Shown: positions 41,720-52,141, numbered from the stretch's first letter. The stretch: 64,000 nt of DNA from Bergeyella cardium (GCF_003614945.1 NZ_QYCZ01000001.1:1072001-1136000), one strand, 5' to 3'. Numbers and translations: made by a program. The notes: generated by a model not told the origin, from the sequence alone.

Positions 41720-43249
41720 TTAATCTTGGGCTTCGTTGTTTTGCTTCTTAGCCTTAACTGATGAATCCTCAATTGCTTTACTTTCCTCCTTTCCTTTCAG
41801 GTATTCTGGGAGGCTAAGCCCTGCCATATTAAATAAATCATTGAGCGGAGGTACGGTCTTCATCATTCCAGAGACGAAGTTCGCAGTGGAAGTATTTCCA
41901 TCGGCATTGGTTCCGCTATCCCAAACCGTAACCTTATCAATCTTAATGTTTTTAACAGCTTCCACTTGGGTTTTAACAAGCTCTGGCAATTTCTCGATGA
42001 GCAATAACTGGAATGCGGAATTGGTATCACCACCCGCAGCTTTTACCACTTGGTCGTACCCCTCAGCCTGTTTGGTAAGGATTTCAAGGAGACCTTTTGC
42101 TTCGGCTTCCATCTTGAGGTAGATAGCATCCGCCTCACCTTTGGCTTTGAGCCTGATCTTCTCGGCTTCGGCTTCAGCGTCTATAATGGCTTTCTGCTTG
42201 GAGATTTCAGCAGGCACCACGATATTGGCATTCTGTGTAGAGCGCTCTCTTTCGGCTCTTGCGGTTTCTGCTTTTTCCTCTGCGAGGTAAGATTCTTCCA
42301 GAGCTCTTGCTGCTTGTACCTTCTCGGCGGTAATGGCTATTTTAAGGGCTTCGGCTTCTTTCTCTCTCCTTTGAGCATCGGAATTGGCAATGGTAATTTT
42401 TGCCTCGTTCTCCCCTTTTACAGCCAGGGAATTGGCAAGGGAAGTCGCAATCCTTGATTCCTTCTCTGCCTCTGCCTTACCGATGGACTCGTCCTTAGCC
42501 GCAGAAGCAATGCTAATCTCTCTATCCTTTTGAGTGATGGCGATTTTTACATCCCTATCCCTATTGGTTTCTGCGATTTGTACATCTTTTTCTCTATCGG
42601 CTTCGGCTTTCCCTGTCTCCCCTATTTTCTCCTGCTCGGCTACGGAAATCTTAGCTTCGTTGATAGCCTTAGCAGCTGCCTCTTTACCAAGTGCCTCGAT
42701 ATAGCCTGACTCATCTTTAATATCGGTTACATTCACATTAATGAGCTTTAAACCAATTTTTTTGAGCTCTGTATCTACATTCTTCGAGATATTGTCGAGG
42801 AACTTATCTCGGTCGGAATTAATTTCCTCAATCGTCATCGTAGCGATAACCAAACGAAGCTGCCCAAAAAGGATATCCTTGGAAAGCTCTTGAATTTGGT
42901 CAGGAGTAAGCCCCAAAAGCCTCTCAGCAGCATTGCCCATAGTATCTGCCTCCGTAGAAATTGCGATAGTAAAGCGGCACGGAACATCTACACGGATATT
43001 CTGACGAGAAAGTGCATTGGTGAGATTTGCCTCAATGGAGATGGGTTTCAAATCCAAATACGCAAAATCTTGAATAACGGGCCACACGAATGCGCCCCCA
43101 CCGTGGATACACTTGGCAGAACTACCACCTGTTTTCCCATAAATAACTAAAATCTTATCCGATGGACATCTTTTATACCTTGAAACCAAGGATACAAAAG
43201 TTACAAACAGCACGAATACAAGTGCTAAAATTAGAATGAATACTGGCAT
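41720..43249 (-). CDS. Flotillin-family SPFH protein (YqiK/FloT-like)
   Basis: 509 residues: an N-terminal membrane segment (about 3-22), an SPFH domain (about 25-200), a long Ala/Glu/Lys-rich coiled-coil (about 200-400), and a C-terminal flotillin region (LPELVKTQVEAVKNIKIDKVTVWD). Flotillins organise membrane microdomains. It is the second gene after an NfeD-like membrane protein with a 24-base gap, as in E. coli yqiJ-yqiK; the pairing supports a shared membrane-organising role. Confidence 0.92.
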   Translation of the reverse strand: MPVFILILALVFVLFVTFVSLVSRYKRCPSDKILVIYGKTGGSSAKCIHGGGAFVWPVIQDFAYLDLKPISIEANLTNALSRQNIRVDVPCRFTIAISTEADTMGNAAERLLGLTPDQIQELSKDILFGQLRLVIATMTIEEINSDRDKFLDNISKNVDTELKKIGLKLINVNVTDIKDESGYIEALGKEAAAKAINEAKISVAEQEKIGETGKAEADREKDVQIAETNRDRDVKIAITQKDREISIASAAKDESIGKAEAEKESRIATSLANSLAVKGENEAKITIANSDAQRREKEAEALKIAITAEKVQAARALEESYLAEEKAETARAERERSTQNANIVVPAEISKQKAIIDAEAEAEKIRLKAKGEADAIYLKMEAEAKGLLEILTKQAEGYDQVVKAAGGDTNSAFQLLLIEKLPELVKTQVEAVKNIKIDKVTVWDSGTNADGNTSTANFVSGMMKTVPPLNDLFNMAGLSLPEYLKGKEESKAIEDSSVKAKKQNNEAQD

Positions 43250-43273
43250 ATTGTGAAATAATTAATGATTGAT

Positions 43274-43843
43274 TTATATTTTTTCTACTACTAAGATTTC
43301 ATCTTCTATTTCTACTACTTTTACAAACTCACCAGAGGAAATATCTTCTCCTGAACGGGTAATAGCATAGAGCTCGTGATGAGTGCCCTTTAATGAGATG
43401 AGAACTTTTCCTTTAGCTGCATTGTGGGCAGGGATTTTAAGATAAACCTCTCCTACTTTGCCTTTTAAAGCGGATATATTGAAAGTATTGTCTTCCGAGA
43501 GTTTTAAAATCTGCTTTAGGATGAAGAAAAACAACAGCACAAAACCTATACCTACCGCTCCTGCGAGAAGGCTTAGGAGAATCTTATTCTCAAAGGTTGG
43601 ATAGAAGGCAATACCTGTCCAGCTAAACCCTAAAAGGAAATTTACCAAATTCCTAAGAGAAAAAAGCTGAAATGGCGCATCTGTACCATCGAAATCTCCA
43701 TCAAAATCAGTATCTATACCGTCTGAACTATCGCTCCCAATGAAAGTAAGCACCATCTGAACAACAAACACCAAACTACTCCCCAAAGCGATATACCAAA
43801 AAGCCTGATGTAACGCATCTAAATGATCTAAAAACTGAAACAT
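43274..43843 (-). CDS. NfeD-like membrane protein (YqiJ-like), flotillin partner
   Basis: 189 residues with about three membrane segments (near 15-34, 62-80 and 88-110) and a C-terminal OB-fold-like domain (ALKGKVGEVYLKIPAHNAAKGKVLISLKG...). An acidic cluster (DSSDGIDTDFDGDFDGTD) lies between the first two segments. NfeD-type proteins are encoded beside SPFH proteins and are thought to act with them. It is upstream of the flotillin gene in one operon. Confidence 0.8.
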   Translation of the reverse strand: MFQFLDHLDALHQAFWYIALGSSLVFVVQMVLTFIGSDSSDGIDTDFDGDFDGTDAPFQLFSLRNLVNFLLGFSWTGIAFYPTFENKILLSLLAGAVGIGFVLLFFFILKQILKLSEDNTFNISALKGKVGEVYLKIPAHNAAKGKVLISLKGTHHELYAITRSGEDISSGEFVKVVEIEDEILVVEKI

Positions 43844-43946
43844 ATCCCTATTTTTAAATGCCTAAATATAGAGTTTTTTGGGGATATGGGCAATTTATAG
43901 CAAGGTGATCTTTATAAAATTTTTCTTTCTATTAGAGGAGAGAGAA

Positions 43947-44959
43947 TTACATTATTAATCTTTTTAGTATAGGAATTTTACTCAAAGAAATAATAATAAC
44001 TGTGGAAATAAAAAGTGTAAATAATGAACACAAAAATATAAATAATAAAATGCTGATAGAAACTGATTCTATATAAACATATGAATATAGTATCTTATAC
44101 ACATAATGTAAGACAACTACATGAATAAAATAAATCCCAAAAGAATAATGCTCTATTAACTTTACTAATTTTAACATTTTTGGCTGCCAATATTTCATCA
44201 ATAAGAAAAGGCTTGTGGACATTATTGCCACATTAAAAGTTTGATAAAGGGTATAACCGGTATAAAATCTATTTTCTAAATGAGATAAATAATAAGTCAT
44301 TAAAAAAGTAAATATGACAACCAGAAAATAGATAATTGCGTGTATGTATGTATGTATGTAAAACCAAACTTACTCAAGTAATAACCTAATATTAAATAAA
44401 AAATATAACCATCAAAATTTATAAAACTAATAGTTATTTGACTAATTCCATATTGCCTTGCCAGCATAACGATAAAACTAACTACAAGTAAATATTCCAA
44501 AGACCTCTTAGATGCTGTAACAGTAAATTTTCTCAAAATTGGAATAAAAGCATACAGCCCAATAATCATATACAAATACCAAAGATGATATGCACTACCA
44601 TTTAATAAATTATTGATAAATACTTTAAGCAATTCTATATCAAAACTTAATAAGCGATCTTTATAATACCAACAAGTATAAATTAAACTCCAAAAAATAA
44701 AGGGAATAAAAATTCTATTCAGTCTTTTAGTAATAAATAGTTTAACAGACTCATCTTTTCCCAAGAGTAATGCTCCAGAAATCATAATAAATACAGGCAC
44801 ACAAAACCTTACACTACTATTAATAAATGTAGCCAATGCCCAAGTCTCATCATTTACATTACCATAATCCATAGATATAAAGCCCACCGTATGCAAAACA
44901 ATAACAGCAATAGTTGCTATTACTCTTAGGTAAGAAATATAATCTTTTTGATTATTCAT
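43947..44959 (-). CDS. Acyltransferase-3 family membrane protein, split by a TACA repeat frameshift (phase-variable, OFF)
   Basis: Two ORFs are pieces of one gene. The first (44300-44959, 219 residues) begins MNNQKDYISYLRVIATIAVIVLHTVGF, the acyltransferase-3 (OafA/WecH-like) start with the conserved Arg and His. After FGFTYIHTY it runs out of frame and stops. The second (43947-44300, 117 residues) carries the remaining C-terminal membrane helices, and its frame extends upstream into the repeat as YIHAIIYFLVVIFTFLMTYY. Frame is lost at five TACA copies (44341-44360). Three or six copies would give one protein of about 340 residues, normal for the family. Likely O-acetylates a cell-surface glycan. 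It overlaps the upstream gene by 8 bases. Confidence 0.85.
44341..44360 (+). repeat. Tetranucleotide microsatellite (TGTA)5 inside the acyltransferase gene
   Basis: Five perfect TGTA units on the plus strand, TACA on the coding strand. It is the point where the acyltransferase reading frame breaks, and fits a slipped-strand contingency locus. Confidence 0.95.
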
Positions 44960-46310
44960 TGGCTCTAATACTCTTTATTTTATAATGTTTAGATACAGAT
45001 ATGTTAATATAATGCTTTGTATCATCTGTAATATCTTTAAATAGAATAGTTCTTGGCTCTTCTTTTATTGGAGGGACAATACATTCATCACAAGTTTTTA
45101 CTAGTTCTTTTCTTGCTTCTAATTGCTCTTTATATCTTCTAACTTTTCCAGAGAAAATATCAGAATAAATAAGTTGGAGGTTACTCTCAATCTGGAAAGA
45201 ATTTTTAGGTATAAATAAATAAGCAGCTAATACCCCTGTCCCAATAATAAAATACTGCAACTTTGAAATTCTATGATTATAAGTCTCATAAAAAAGGTAG
45301 GATAGTATAAACACAAAAATCATTGAAAAGAATATTAACAGATTCTCTACGCGAGGAGGTGGGTAGTAGGTTAGCTTATAAATCGTAATGAATGAACCTA
45401 TAAAAAGTAAAGCATTATAAAATAAAAATATAAATAAAGGATTTCTAAGATTCTTATGAAGCCTAATCTTAAGTTCTGTAACCCTAAAAAGAAGGAGAAA
45501 AAGAATAAAAGCAAAAATGAGATATCTGAGATTAATAGCTAAAATCTTTCTTAAAGCCATTATAAAAACATCTAAAAGAGATAAATCAGCCTCTTTTATC
45601 GTAGCTCTTGCAGCATTACCTGGACTCAGAGCTATAAATAGAACAATACAGGCAATCCAACTCGTTAACAAGAAATAGTACCTGCTAATCTTTTTATTCT
45701 CCACAAAATAAGCTAGCATAAAAAAGAAAGTAATAATCCCTGAAAATGCGATTAGTAATTCACTACAACCACCTATTATAAAAATACAAAATACCCCAAA
45801 AAAGAAATTTTTCAGCAGACTTTTATGTTTATAAATCCTTAGCAAACAAGACAAATAAAAAATGAATACAATAGATGGCAAGAAATAAGTAGCACTCCCC
45901 GCCAGCCAAAAATAATTCTCCACAAGAGAGGTTTGCAATAAGGTATAAATAGATATAATACTCAGATTTAACAAGAAGCGAATTCTATTATTTTCTACTC
46001 CTGCATCTTTCAATACTCGTAGATTTGCAAAATAAAAGAGGATAATATAAAAAATAGGATAAATCCCAAAATACTGATCAGTACCAAAGCTTAAAGGGCT
46101 TGTGATGAGGAAAGCTGTAGCCATATACCGAGAAGACCATCTATTATAAAAATCAACTTGCGTTTGTATAAATCCTTCAAAACCTTTATAAGATTCCATT
46201 CCGTAGGAAAAATCATCAGAAGAAGGATAAGTGTAAAAACTTAGATAAAACAATGGTAAGATAACGATAAGATTGATAATAAACAATACCGTTAGTTTAT
46301 TTAGTTTCAT
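44952..46310 (-). CDS. Polytopic membrane protein, putative GT-C glycosyltransferase (DUF6056/Gtr-like)
   Basis: 452 residues, about 11-12 membrane segments. The first extramembrane loop has YPSSDDFSYGM and a later FYNRWSSRYMATAF, the acidic-plus-aromatic pattern seen in polyprenyl-phosphate-sugar-dependent GT-C enzymes such as serotype-specific Gtr proteins. The large C-terminal soluble part (from about 385) contains a CDEC motif. It overlaps the GtrB-like gene by 14 bases and the acyltransferase gene by 8. Expected role: transferring a sugar from a lipid carrier to surface polysaccharide (inference). Confidence 0.65.
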   Translation of the reverse strand: MKLNKLTVLFIINLIVILPLFYLSFYTYPSSDDFSYGMESYKGFEGFIQTQVDFYNRWSSRYMATAFLITSPLSFGTDQYFGIYPIFYIILFYFANLRVLKDAGVENNRIRFLLNLSIISIYTLLQTSLVENYFWLAGSATYFLPSIVFIFYLSCLLRIYKHKSLLKNFFFGVFCIFIIGGCSELLIAFSGIITFFFMLAYFVENKKISRYYFLLTSWIACIVLFIALSPGNAARATIKEADLSLLDVFIMALRKILAINLRYLIFAFILFLLLFRVTELKIRLHKNLRNPLFIFLFYNALLFIGSFITIYKLTYYPPPRVENLLIFFSMIFVFILSYLFYETYNHRISKLQYFIIGTGVLAAYLFIPKNSFQIESNLQLIYSDIFSGKVRRYKEQLEARKELVKTCDECIVPPIKEEPRTILFKDITDDTKHYINISVSKHYKIKSIRANE

Positions 46311-47244
46311 TTTTTAATAATTTTTCTACAATATATCTCGGTCTTCTTTTTACTTCCATATAGATTCTACCGATGTATTCTCCGAGTATCCCGATACCAA
46401 TCAACTGTACCCCACCGATAAAAAATACCGATACAATAATAGATGCATAGCCGTGTTCTTCGATGCCAAAAAAGAATTTTTCAATAATAACTTTTGTACC
46501 TAGAATAAAGGATAAAAAAGCAATAAAAGAACCAATGTATAACCATACACGAATCGGCATTGTAGAAAAAGAAGTAATCCCATCTAATGCCAGATTCCAA
46601 AGTTTGAGACCATTAAATTTAGTATTTCCAGCTACTCGTTCCTCACTGTTATATTCTATAATTGTAGAATTAAAACCTACCCAATTGAAAATCCCTTTCA
46701 TAAAGAGCTGATTTTCCTTGAGCCTTAATATCTCATCTACTACTTTCCTTGTCATCAGGCGAAAATCTCCTACATTAGGCTCCAATTTTACTTTAGAAAT
46801 CTTGTTATAAACCTTATAAAACTGTCCCGAGGTAAACTTTTTTAAGAATCCATCTTTCTCTCTTTGTTTTCTTTTTGCTAAAACCACATCATAGCCTTCC
46901 TCATATTTCTCTATCATTGTTTTTGTAACCATCAGTGGATGCTGTAAATCTACATCTATTGGGATGACAATATCTCCCTCTGAATGTTCCAAGCCAGCAA
47001 AGAGTGCATTCTCCTTCCCAAAATTTCTGGATAAACTAACGATTGTAATATTAGGCTGTGTATTATACAACTTCTTTAGTATTTCTCCTGTCTTATCCTT
47101 ACTTCCGTCATTTACAAAAACCAGCTCATAGGAATATAGTTTATTATTAATTTCAGTATGAAAGAAATTATGAAATTCTCTATAAAAAATATCAATGGTA
47201 TCCTCTTCGTTATAGACAGGAATTACAAAACTTATACGCTTCAA
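46297..47244 (-). CDS. Family 2 glycosyltransferase, GtrB/DPM-like polyprenyl-phosphate sugar synthase
   Basis: 315 residues. A GT2 domain begins ISFVIPVYNEEDTIDIFYREF, with FVNDGSKDKTGEIL and the metal-binding IPIDVDLQHPLMV (DxD-like). Two C-terminal membrane segments (about 232-255 and 270-292) are followed by GEYIGRIYMEVKRRPRYIVE, the hallmark of GtrB/ArnC/DPM-type enzymes that load a sugar on undecaprenyl phosphate. It heads a three-gene overlapping operon with a strong promoter (47270-47297). No GtrA-type flippase is visible. Confidence 0.9.
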   Translation of the reverse strand: MKRISFVIPVYNEEDTIDIFYREFHNFFHTEINNKLYSYELVFVNDGSKDKTGEILKKLYNTQPNITIVSLSRNFGKENALFAGLEHSEGDIVIPIDVDLQHPLMVTKTMIEKYEEGYDVVLAKRKQREKDGFLKKFTSGQFYKVYNKISKVKLEPNVGDFRLMTRKVVDEILRLKENQLFMKGIFNWVGFNSTIIEYNSEERVAGNTKFNGLKLWNLALDGITSFSTMPIRVWLYIGSFIAFLSFILGTKVIIEKFFFGIEEHGYASIIVSVFFIGGVQLIGIGILGEYIGRIYMEVKRRPRYIVEKLLKNETK

Positions 47245-47269
47245 GATTTATTATTTTCTTATGGATGGG

Positions 47270-47297
47270 CAAAGATAAAACAAAAATGATTATTCAA
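47270..47297 (-). promoter_or_regulatory. Promoter for the glycan-modification operon
   Basis: Minus strand: TTG (47295-47297), 17-base spacer, TATCTTTG (47270-47277), 26 bases upstream of the glycosyltransferase start. Confidence 0.65.
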
Positions 47298-47311
47298 CAC
47301 TCCTATTAATA

Positions 47312-47340
47312 CCATCAACAGTAAGGTAGCCGTAGCTTAA
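47312..47340 (+). repeat. Dispersed repeat fragment
   Basis: ACCATCAACAGTAAG, then GTAGCCGTAGC. It matches the 5' part of the copy at 21528 (ACCATCACCAGTAAG). Confidence 0.4.
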
Positions 47341-47374
47341 CTAATATAGATTTTTTCAGGAATTATTAAGAACA

Positions 47375-47402
47375 CCTATTCCCCACGAATGTCGGGAATA
47401 GG
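47375..47402 (-). terminator. Hairpin terminator downstream of carB
   Basis: CCTATTCCC, 10-base loop, GGGAATAGG: a perfect 9-bp stem between carB and the glycan operon. The T-run is weak (TGTTCTT on the minus strand). Confidence 0.55.
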
Positions 47403-47411
47403 TTTATTATT

Positions 47412-47456
47412 GTCTAAGTGCTCTCCACCCAATAAGTGCCTCATCGGCTATGGTGC
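47412..47456 (-). repeat. Dispersed GC-rich repeat overlapping the carB stop
   Basis: Minus strand: CACCATAGCCGATGAGGCAC, then TTGGGTGGAGAGCACTTAG. It corresponds to GTAGCCGGCGAGGCAC and CGTGGGGAGCACTTAG of the copy at 4267. Its first bases encode the last residues (His-Ser-Arg) and the TGA stop of carB. Confidence 0.6.
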
Positions 47457-50400
47457 ATCGTTTCCATTTTGAAGGTCATACTTTCGATGACTTTCAGGAT
47501 GGCTTCTACGGTGTCCATAGAGGTGAGGCAAGGGATGCCGTTTTCTACCGACATACGGCGAATTTGAAAGCCGTCGCGTTCGGATTGCTTGCCTTTGGTC
47601 GTAGTATTCACCACATACTGCACCTTTCCTTTTTGAATAAGGTCTATAAGATTGACATCTTCTTCGCTGATTTTATAACCGATTTTTGCCGTTACACCTT
47701 TCTCAGCGAAATATTTTGCTGTGCCTTCTGTAGCCCAAATTCTAAAGCCGATATTACTAAACCTCCTCGCCAGTTCTACTGCTTCGGCTTTGTCTTTATC
47801 GGAAACGGTGAAGAGGATTGCACCATAGGTTGGCACCTTTCTGCCTGCCCCTACAAGACCTTTATACAAGGCTTTTTCAAGGGTTTGGTCTTTGCCCATT
47901 ACTTCACCTGTAGATTTCATTTCTGGACCGAGAGAAATGTCCACCTTTGATAATTTACTGAAACTAAACACAGGCACTTTTACATAAACACCCTCTTTAT
48001 TTGGTACGAGACCGTTTTGATAACCTAAATCTTTGAGTTTTGCACCGAGAATAGCCTTTGTAGCGAGCTTTGCCATTGGTACGGCGGTGATTTTGGAGAG
48101 GAAAGGCACGGTACGGGACGAGCGCGGATTCACCTCAATGACGAATACATCCCCATCCGAAATCACATACTGAATATTCATCAGACCGATGATATTAAGA
48201 CCTTTTGCTAGCCTTTGGGTATAGTCCACGAGGGTATCAATTTGCTTTTGACTGAGGTTCTGAGGTGGATAAACTGCAATGGAATCCCCCGAATGCACTC
48301 CCGCCCTCTCGATATGCTCCATAATACCTGGGATGATGGTCGTCTCTCCATCACAAATGGCATCTACCTCAACTTCCTTACCTGTAAGGTATCTGTCGAT
48401 AAGCACAGGATGCTCAGGGCTTGCCTCTACGGCATTTTCCATATAGTGGGCGAGCTCGTTTTCATTATAAACGATTTCCATAGCGCGGCCACCGAGCACA
48501 TAGCTCGGGCGAACGAGTACTGGGTAGCCAATCTCATTAGCAATGTGTATTGCCTCCTCTTTTGAGGTGGAAGTTTTGCCTTTGGGCTGAGGGATGGAAA
48601 GGTCTTGGAGCGCTTTCTCAAACTTGTCGCGGTTCTCGGCACGGTCAAGGTCTTCGAGGGAAGTTCCGAGAATCTTAACACCATTGGCAGAGAGCTTATC
48701 AGCGAGGTTAATCGCCGTCTGCCCACCGAACTGCACCACCACACCTTTGGGCTTTTCAAGCTCGATGATGTTCATTACATCTTCTTCGGCAAGGGGCTCA
48801 AAGTAGAGCTTATCCGATATTGAGAAATCGGTAGAAACGGTTTCTGGATTATTATTAATGATAATCGCCTCGTAGCCCATCTCCTTAATTGCCCAAACGG
48901 AATGCACAGTGGCATAGTCAAACTCCACCCCCTGACCGATGCGGATAGGCCCAGAGCCGAGCACGATAATCTTCTCCTTAGTACTGACGATGGACTCGTT
49001 TTCGTCCTCATAGGTTCCGTAGAAGTAGGGTGTTTCGGATTCGAATTCGGCAGCGCAGGTATCTACCATTTTGTAGGTAGGCATTATGCCGCTTTCTTTT
49101 CTAAATGCAAAGACCTCGTTTTGGGTAGTCTCCCAAAGGTGCGCGATATTAAGGTCGGAAAAACCGAGCTTTTTCGCTTTGAGGAGGGTGGTTTTATCAA
49201 ATTTATTTTGCTTAATGGTGGTCTCAAAGTCAATCAACTTTTTAATTTTCCAGATGAAGAACTTATCAATTTTACTCCACTCGACGATTTGCTCCCAGCT
49301 GTACCCCCTTCGGAGGGCGTCTCCAATGATGAAAAGCCTCTCGTCGTCGCAGATTTTTATTCTTCTTTCAATCTCTTCATCGGTGAGGGCATCGGCTTGT
49401 TTTTTCTTTAAACCAATATGACGAATGCCTGTTTCAAGGGAGCGAATCGCCTTTTGCAGCGATTCCTCGAAGGTTCTACCAATGGCCATCACTTCACCAG
49501 TGGCTTTCATCTGAGTGGAAAGTCGGCGGTCGGCGGTTTCAAACTTATCAAATGGGAAGCGAGGGAATTTGGTTACGACATAATCCAGTGCAGGTTCAAA
49601 GCAGGCGTAGGTCTTTCCAGTAACGGGATTCATTATCTCATCGAGGGTAAGCCCAACGGCGATTTTCGCAGCGATTTTCGCGATGGGATAGCCTGTAGCC
49701 TTGCTGGCAAGGGCTGAGGAGCGGGATACTCGGGGATTTACCTCTATCACATAATAATTAAAGGAGTGAGGGTCGAGGGCGAGCTGTACATTACAACCGC
49801 CTTCTATGCCGAGCGCGCGGATGATTTTGAGAGAGGCATTGCGAAGGAGCTGATACTCCCTGTCGGAGAGGGTTTGCGAAGGCGCCACCACGATAGAATC
49901 CCCCGTATGAATGCCCACAGGGTCTATATTCTCCATATTACAAACGACGATGGCATTGTCATTAGAATCCCTCATCACCTCGTATTCTATTTCCTTGAAG
50001 CCCGCGATGGACTTCTCGATGAGGCATTGGGTAACGGGGCTGTGCTTGAGCCCGAGCTCAACGATTTCTGTTAATTCTTCTTGGTTGGAAGCTATTCCTC
50101 CCCCTGTTCCTCCCAAAGTAAAGGCAGGGCGGATGATGAGTGGATAGCCGATTTTATTAGCGAAGTCTAAGGCGCCTTCTAATGTATTGACGATTTCTGA
50201 TTCTGGGACGGGCTCGCCGAGCTCGTTCATCAATTCGCGGAAGAGGTCGCGGTCTTCGGCGCGGTTGATAGCGGAGAGTTTAGTGCCGAGCACTTCTACT
50301 TTGCATTCTTCTAAAATGCCTGATTTTTCGAGCTCGACGGCCATATTAAGCCCCGTTTGTCCTCCGAGAGTGGGGAGGAGAGCGTCGGGTCTTTCTTTTC

Positions 50401-50632
50401 GGATGATTTGGCTTACGAACTCTAATGAAATGGGCTCGATGTAGACTTTATCGGCGATTTCTACATCGGTCATAATGGTTGCGGGGTTGGAATTAATGAG
50501 GATGACTTTGTAGCCTTCTTCTCGTAGTGAGAGGCAGGCTTGTGCGCCTGCGTAATCAAATTCTGCTGCTTGCCCGATGATGATAGGCCCGCTGCCTATT
50601 ACGAGGACTGTTTTGATGTCTGTTCTTTTCAT
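47441..50632 (-). CDS. carB: Carbamoyl-phosphate synthase large subunit
   Basis: Makes carbamoyl phosphate for pyrimidine and arginine synthesis with CarA. The start [17 protein letters not shown] at 50632 gives 1063 residues; an ORF start at 50719 lies inside the -7 element (50717-50724) and is rejected. Two ATP-grasp halves are evident ([17 protein letters not shown] near the N-terminus, [16 protein letters not shown] near the middle), with a C-terminal MGS-like allosteric domain. The last three residues and the stop come from a dispersed repeat. It is separated from carA by four unrelated genes. Confidence 0.96.
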   Translation of the reverse strand: MKRTDIKTVLVIGSGPIIIGQAAEFDYAGAQACLSLREEGYKVILINSNPATIMTDVEIADKVYIEPISLEFVSQIIRKERPDALLPTLGGQTGLNMAVELEKSGILEECKVEVLGTKLSAINRAEDRDLFRELMNELGEPVPESEIVNTLEGALDFANKIGYPLIIRPAFTLGGTGGGIASNQEELTEIVELGLKHSPVTQCLIEKSIAGFKEIEYEVMRDSNDNAIVVCNMENIDPVGIHTGDSIVVAPSQTLSDREYQLLRNASLKIIRALGIEGGCNVQLALDPHSFNYYVIEVNPRVSRSSALASKATGYPIAKIAAKIAVGLTLDEIMNPVTGKTYACFEPALDYVVTKFPRFPFDKFETADRRLSTQMKATGEVMAIGRTFEESLQKAIRSLETGIRHIGLKKKQADALTDEEIERRIKICDDERLFIIGDALRRGYSWEQIVEWSKIDKFFIWKIKKLIDFETTIKQNKFDKTTLLKAKKLGFSDLNIAHLWETTQNEVFAFRKESGIMPTYKMVDTCAAEFESETPYFYGTYEDENESIVSTKEKIIVLGSGPIRIGQGVEFDYATVHSVWAIKEMGYEAIIINNNPETVSTDFSISDKLYFEPLAEEDVMNIIELEKPKGVVVQFGGQTAINLADKLSANGVKILGTSLEDLDRAENRDKFEKALQDLSIPQPKGKTSTSKEEAIHIANEIGYPVLVRPSYVLGGRAMEIVYNENELAHYMENAVEASPEHPVLIDRYLTGKEVEVDAICDGETTIIPGIMEHIERAGVHSGDSIAVYPPQNLSQKQIDTLVDYTQRLAKGLNIIGLMNIQYVISDGDVFVIEVNPRSSRTVPFLSKITAVPMAKLATKAILGAKLKDLGYQNGLVPNKEGVYVKVPVFSFSKLSKVDISLGPEMKSTGEVMGKDQTLEKALYKGLVGAGRKVPTYGAILFTVSDKDKAEAVELARRFSNIGFRIWATEGTAKYFAEKGVTAKIGYKISEEDVNLIDLIQKGKVQYVVNTTTKGKQSERDGFQIRRMSVENGIPCLTSMDTVEAILKVIESMTFKMETMHHSR

Positions 50633-50716
50633 TTTACTTTTAGCCTTTGAGGGGGCGGTTTTATTTAATTTTTTTTCTTTCTCGTCAGTTGATGAGAGCC
50701 TTGTTTTTAGGATGAG

Positions 50717-50724
50717 CAAATATA
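50717..50724 (-). promoter_or_regulatory. Promoter -7 element for carB
   Basis: TATATTTG on the minus strand, 84 bases before the carB start at 50632. It suggests that carB is transcribed independently of pyrB-carA. Confidence 0.5.
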
Positions 50725-50796
50725 TTGATTTTAGAGATTATATTGCTTATGTTTTCTATAAAGAAAAATTACCTTGCCGTGATATAAGAAAACCCG

Positions 50797-51537
50797 TTAA
50801 AAATGAGATTTTAATCTATGAGTATAGAGCTCGGAAGACTTTTTAAATCTGCCACGATAGGAGACTCCAACAGATAAAAAAGGTTCTGAATAAGGTGAAA
50901 AGATAGGCTGAGCAATGAGAAAATCAAACTGTATATCCGGCTTGAAAATGTAGGCAAGCCCTAAATCGATATTATGACTGGGAGCAGAGCCATTAGAAAA
51001 AGTAGCAAAATATTCGGTGAGGAGGTTGATTCTTTTCGAGAGGGAAAAGCCGAGCTCAGTAACCATATCATAGCGAGAAAAATGGGTATCAGCACCGAAA
51101 TTAGTACCCAACGAGAATCTCGGAGAGAGGGCGTGCTTGGTAACGATGAGAAAATTGGCGGTATATTTTTCGGTTTTCTGAGGCTCGTATTGTAGATTGG
51201 CAAAAAGGCTGATGGCGGGTAGCAACCCACGTTGCTCAGTAACGCCATACTTGGCCGTGAGGGTAATGGCATCTACCTCGGTGGAGGATTTCTGAAAGGA
51301 AAAATCCGCAGAAAGTTTTAGCTCTACCCCACTTCCAACGCCATAACGAAAGGCAAGATTATCGGAATATGAAGATTCACTAAAAGTAAAAGCATTCTCT
51401 ATATGAAAGAGATTTTTGGGGAGGATGTAGGGGTCTTCGCTCTGGCTTGGGTTATCGGCATTAAGGAAATCCTCCTCCTGAGAAAAAGCAAGAGCAGAGA
51501 GAAATAGAAAAGAAAAAAAGAGGAGAGAGCGGAGCAT
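50797..51537 (-). CDS. Putative outer-membrane beta-barrel protein
   Basis: 246 residues. A signal peptide (cleavage near ALAFSQ) is followed by alternating polar/hydrophobic strands (GVELKLSADFSF, AITLTAKYGVTEQRGLLP, FSLGTNFGADTHF, IDLGLAYIFKPDIQFDFLIA), matching transporter proteins annotated as MetA-pathway-like outer-membrane proteins. Substrate unknown. It lies nine bases downstream of the gene at 51547 and is one of the genes separating carA from carB. Confidence 0.7.
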   Translation of the reverse strand: MLRSLLFFSFLFLSALAFSQEEDFLNADNPSQSEDPYILPKNLFHIENAFTFSESSYSDNLAFRYGVGSGVELKLSADFSFQKSSTEVDAITLTAKYGVTEQRGLLPAISLFANLQYEPQKTEKYTANFLIVTKHALSPRFSLGTNFGADTHFSRYDMVTELGFSLSKRINLLTEYFATFSNGSAPSHNIDLGLAYIFKPDIQFDFLIAQPIFSPYSEPFLSVGVSYRGRFKKSSELYTHRLKSHF

Positions 51538-51546
51538 ATAAAATAT

Positions 51547-52131
51547 TTATTGGGGTTCCAATTCTATAAAAGTATCATTAATAAGCCCATTGGCTCGAAG
51601 AATAGTTTTCGAGTCTTCCTGGGCAATCTGCCACTCAGCAACTGGCATATGAGTGACAATATGATATTGTAAGCTATATGTATTCAAGTACCAAAGTTGC
51701 ATTTCCTCTTGCTCCATAAGAGGGTATGAAATAAAGAAAATTCCATATTCCAACTCGTGATATGTATAAAAATATCTGTCCTTAAATAAATCCAAAGGAG
51801 GGTCTGATCTAAACTGAAAAATACATTCTAAATCATTGTCTACCATATCAAAATCAGAGAATTCTATTTCTGATTTTTCATTATCTGATAAAAAATGTTT
51901 TTCTATACGGATATGCTTATTCTGAAAAAAAGGAGTAAAATCTTCCTCTTCATAATCAACATTTTCATTCTTTCCAAAAAGCCACTTTGGAATATAGAAA
52001 ATAAAGAGAACTAATATAAAAAGGAGAATAACAGGAATAAAAATAAGAAATAGAGTTGGCAATATATACTTTTTTAGTATATATGACCATAGTCCTTTTT
52101 TCTCTGCATATAAGTTTATCTTAAAGTTCAT
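51547..52131 (-). CDS. Hypothetical membrane-anchored protein
   Basis: 194 residues. One long hydrophobic segment (about 20-52, YILPTLFLIFIPVILLFILV) anchors it; an acidic stretch NENVDYEEEDF follows, and the rest is a soluble domain (HLF-rich, YFYTYHELEYGIFFISYPLM). No known motif. It is followed by the outer-membrane protein gene. Confidence 0.6.
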   Translation of the reverse strand: MNFKINLYAEKKGLWSYILKKYILPTLFLIFIPVILLFILVLFIFYIPKWLFGKNENVDYEEEDFTPFFQNKHIRIEKHFLSDNEKSEIEFSDFDMVDNDLECIFQFRSDPPLDLFKDRYFYTYHELEYGIFFISYPLMEQEEMQLWYLNTYSLQYHIVTHMPVAEWQIAQEDSKTILRANGLINDTFIELEPQ

Positions 52132-52141
52132 ATTTTTTAAT

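Noticed and set aside
50633-50719. CarB start at 50719
   Set aside because: It overlaps the -7 element 50717-50724, so it would precede the transcript start; CarB normally starts [16 protein letters not shown].
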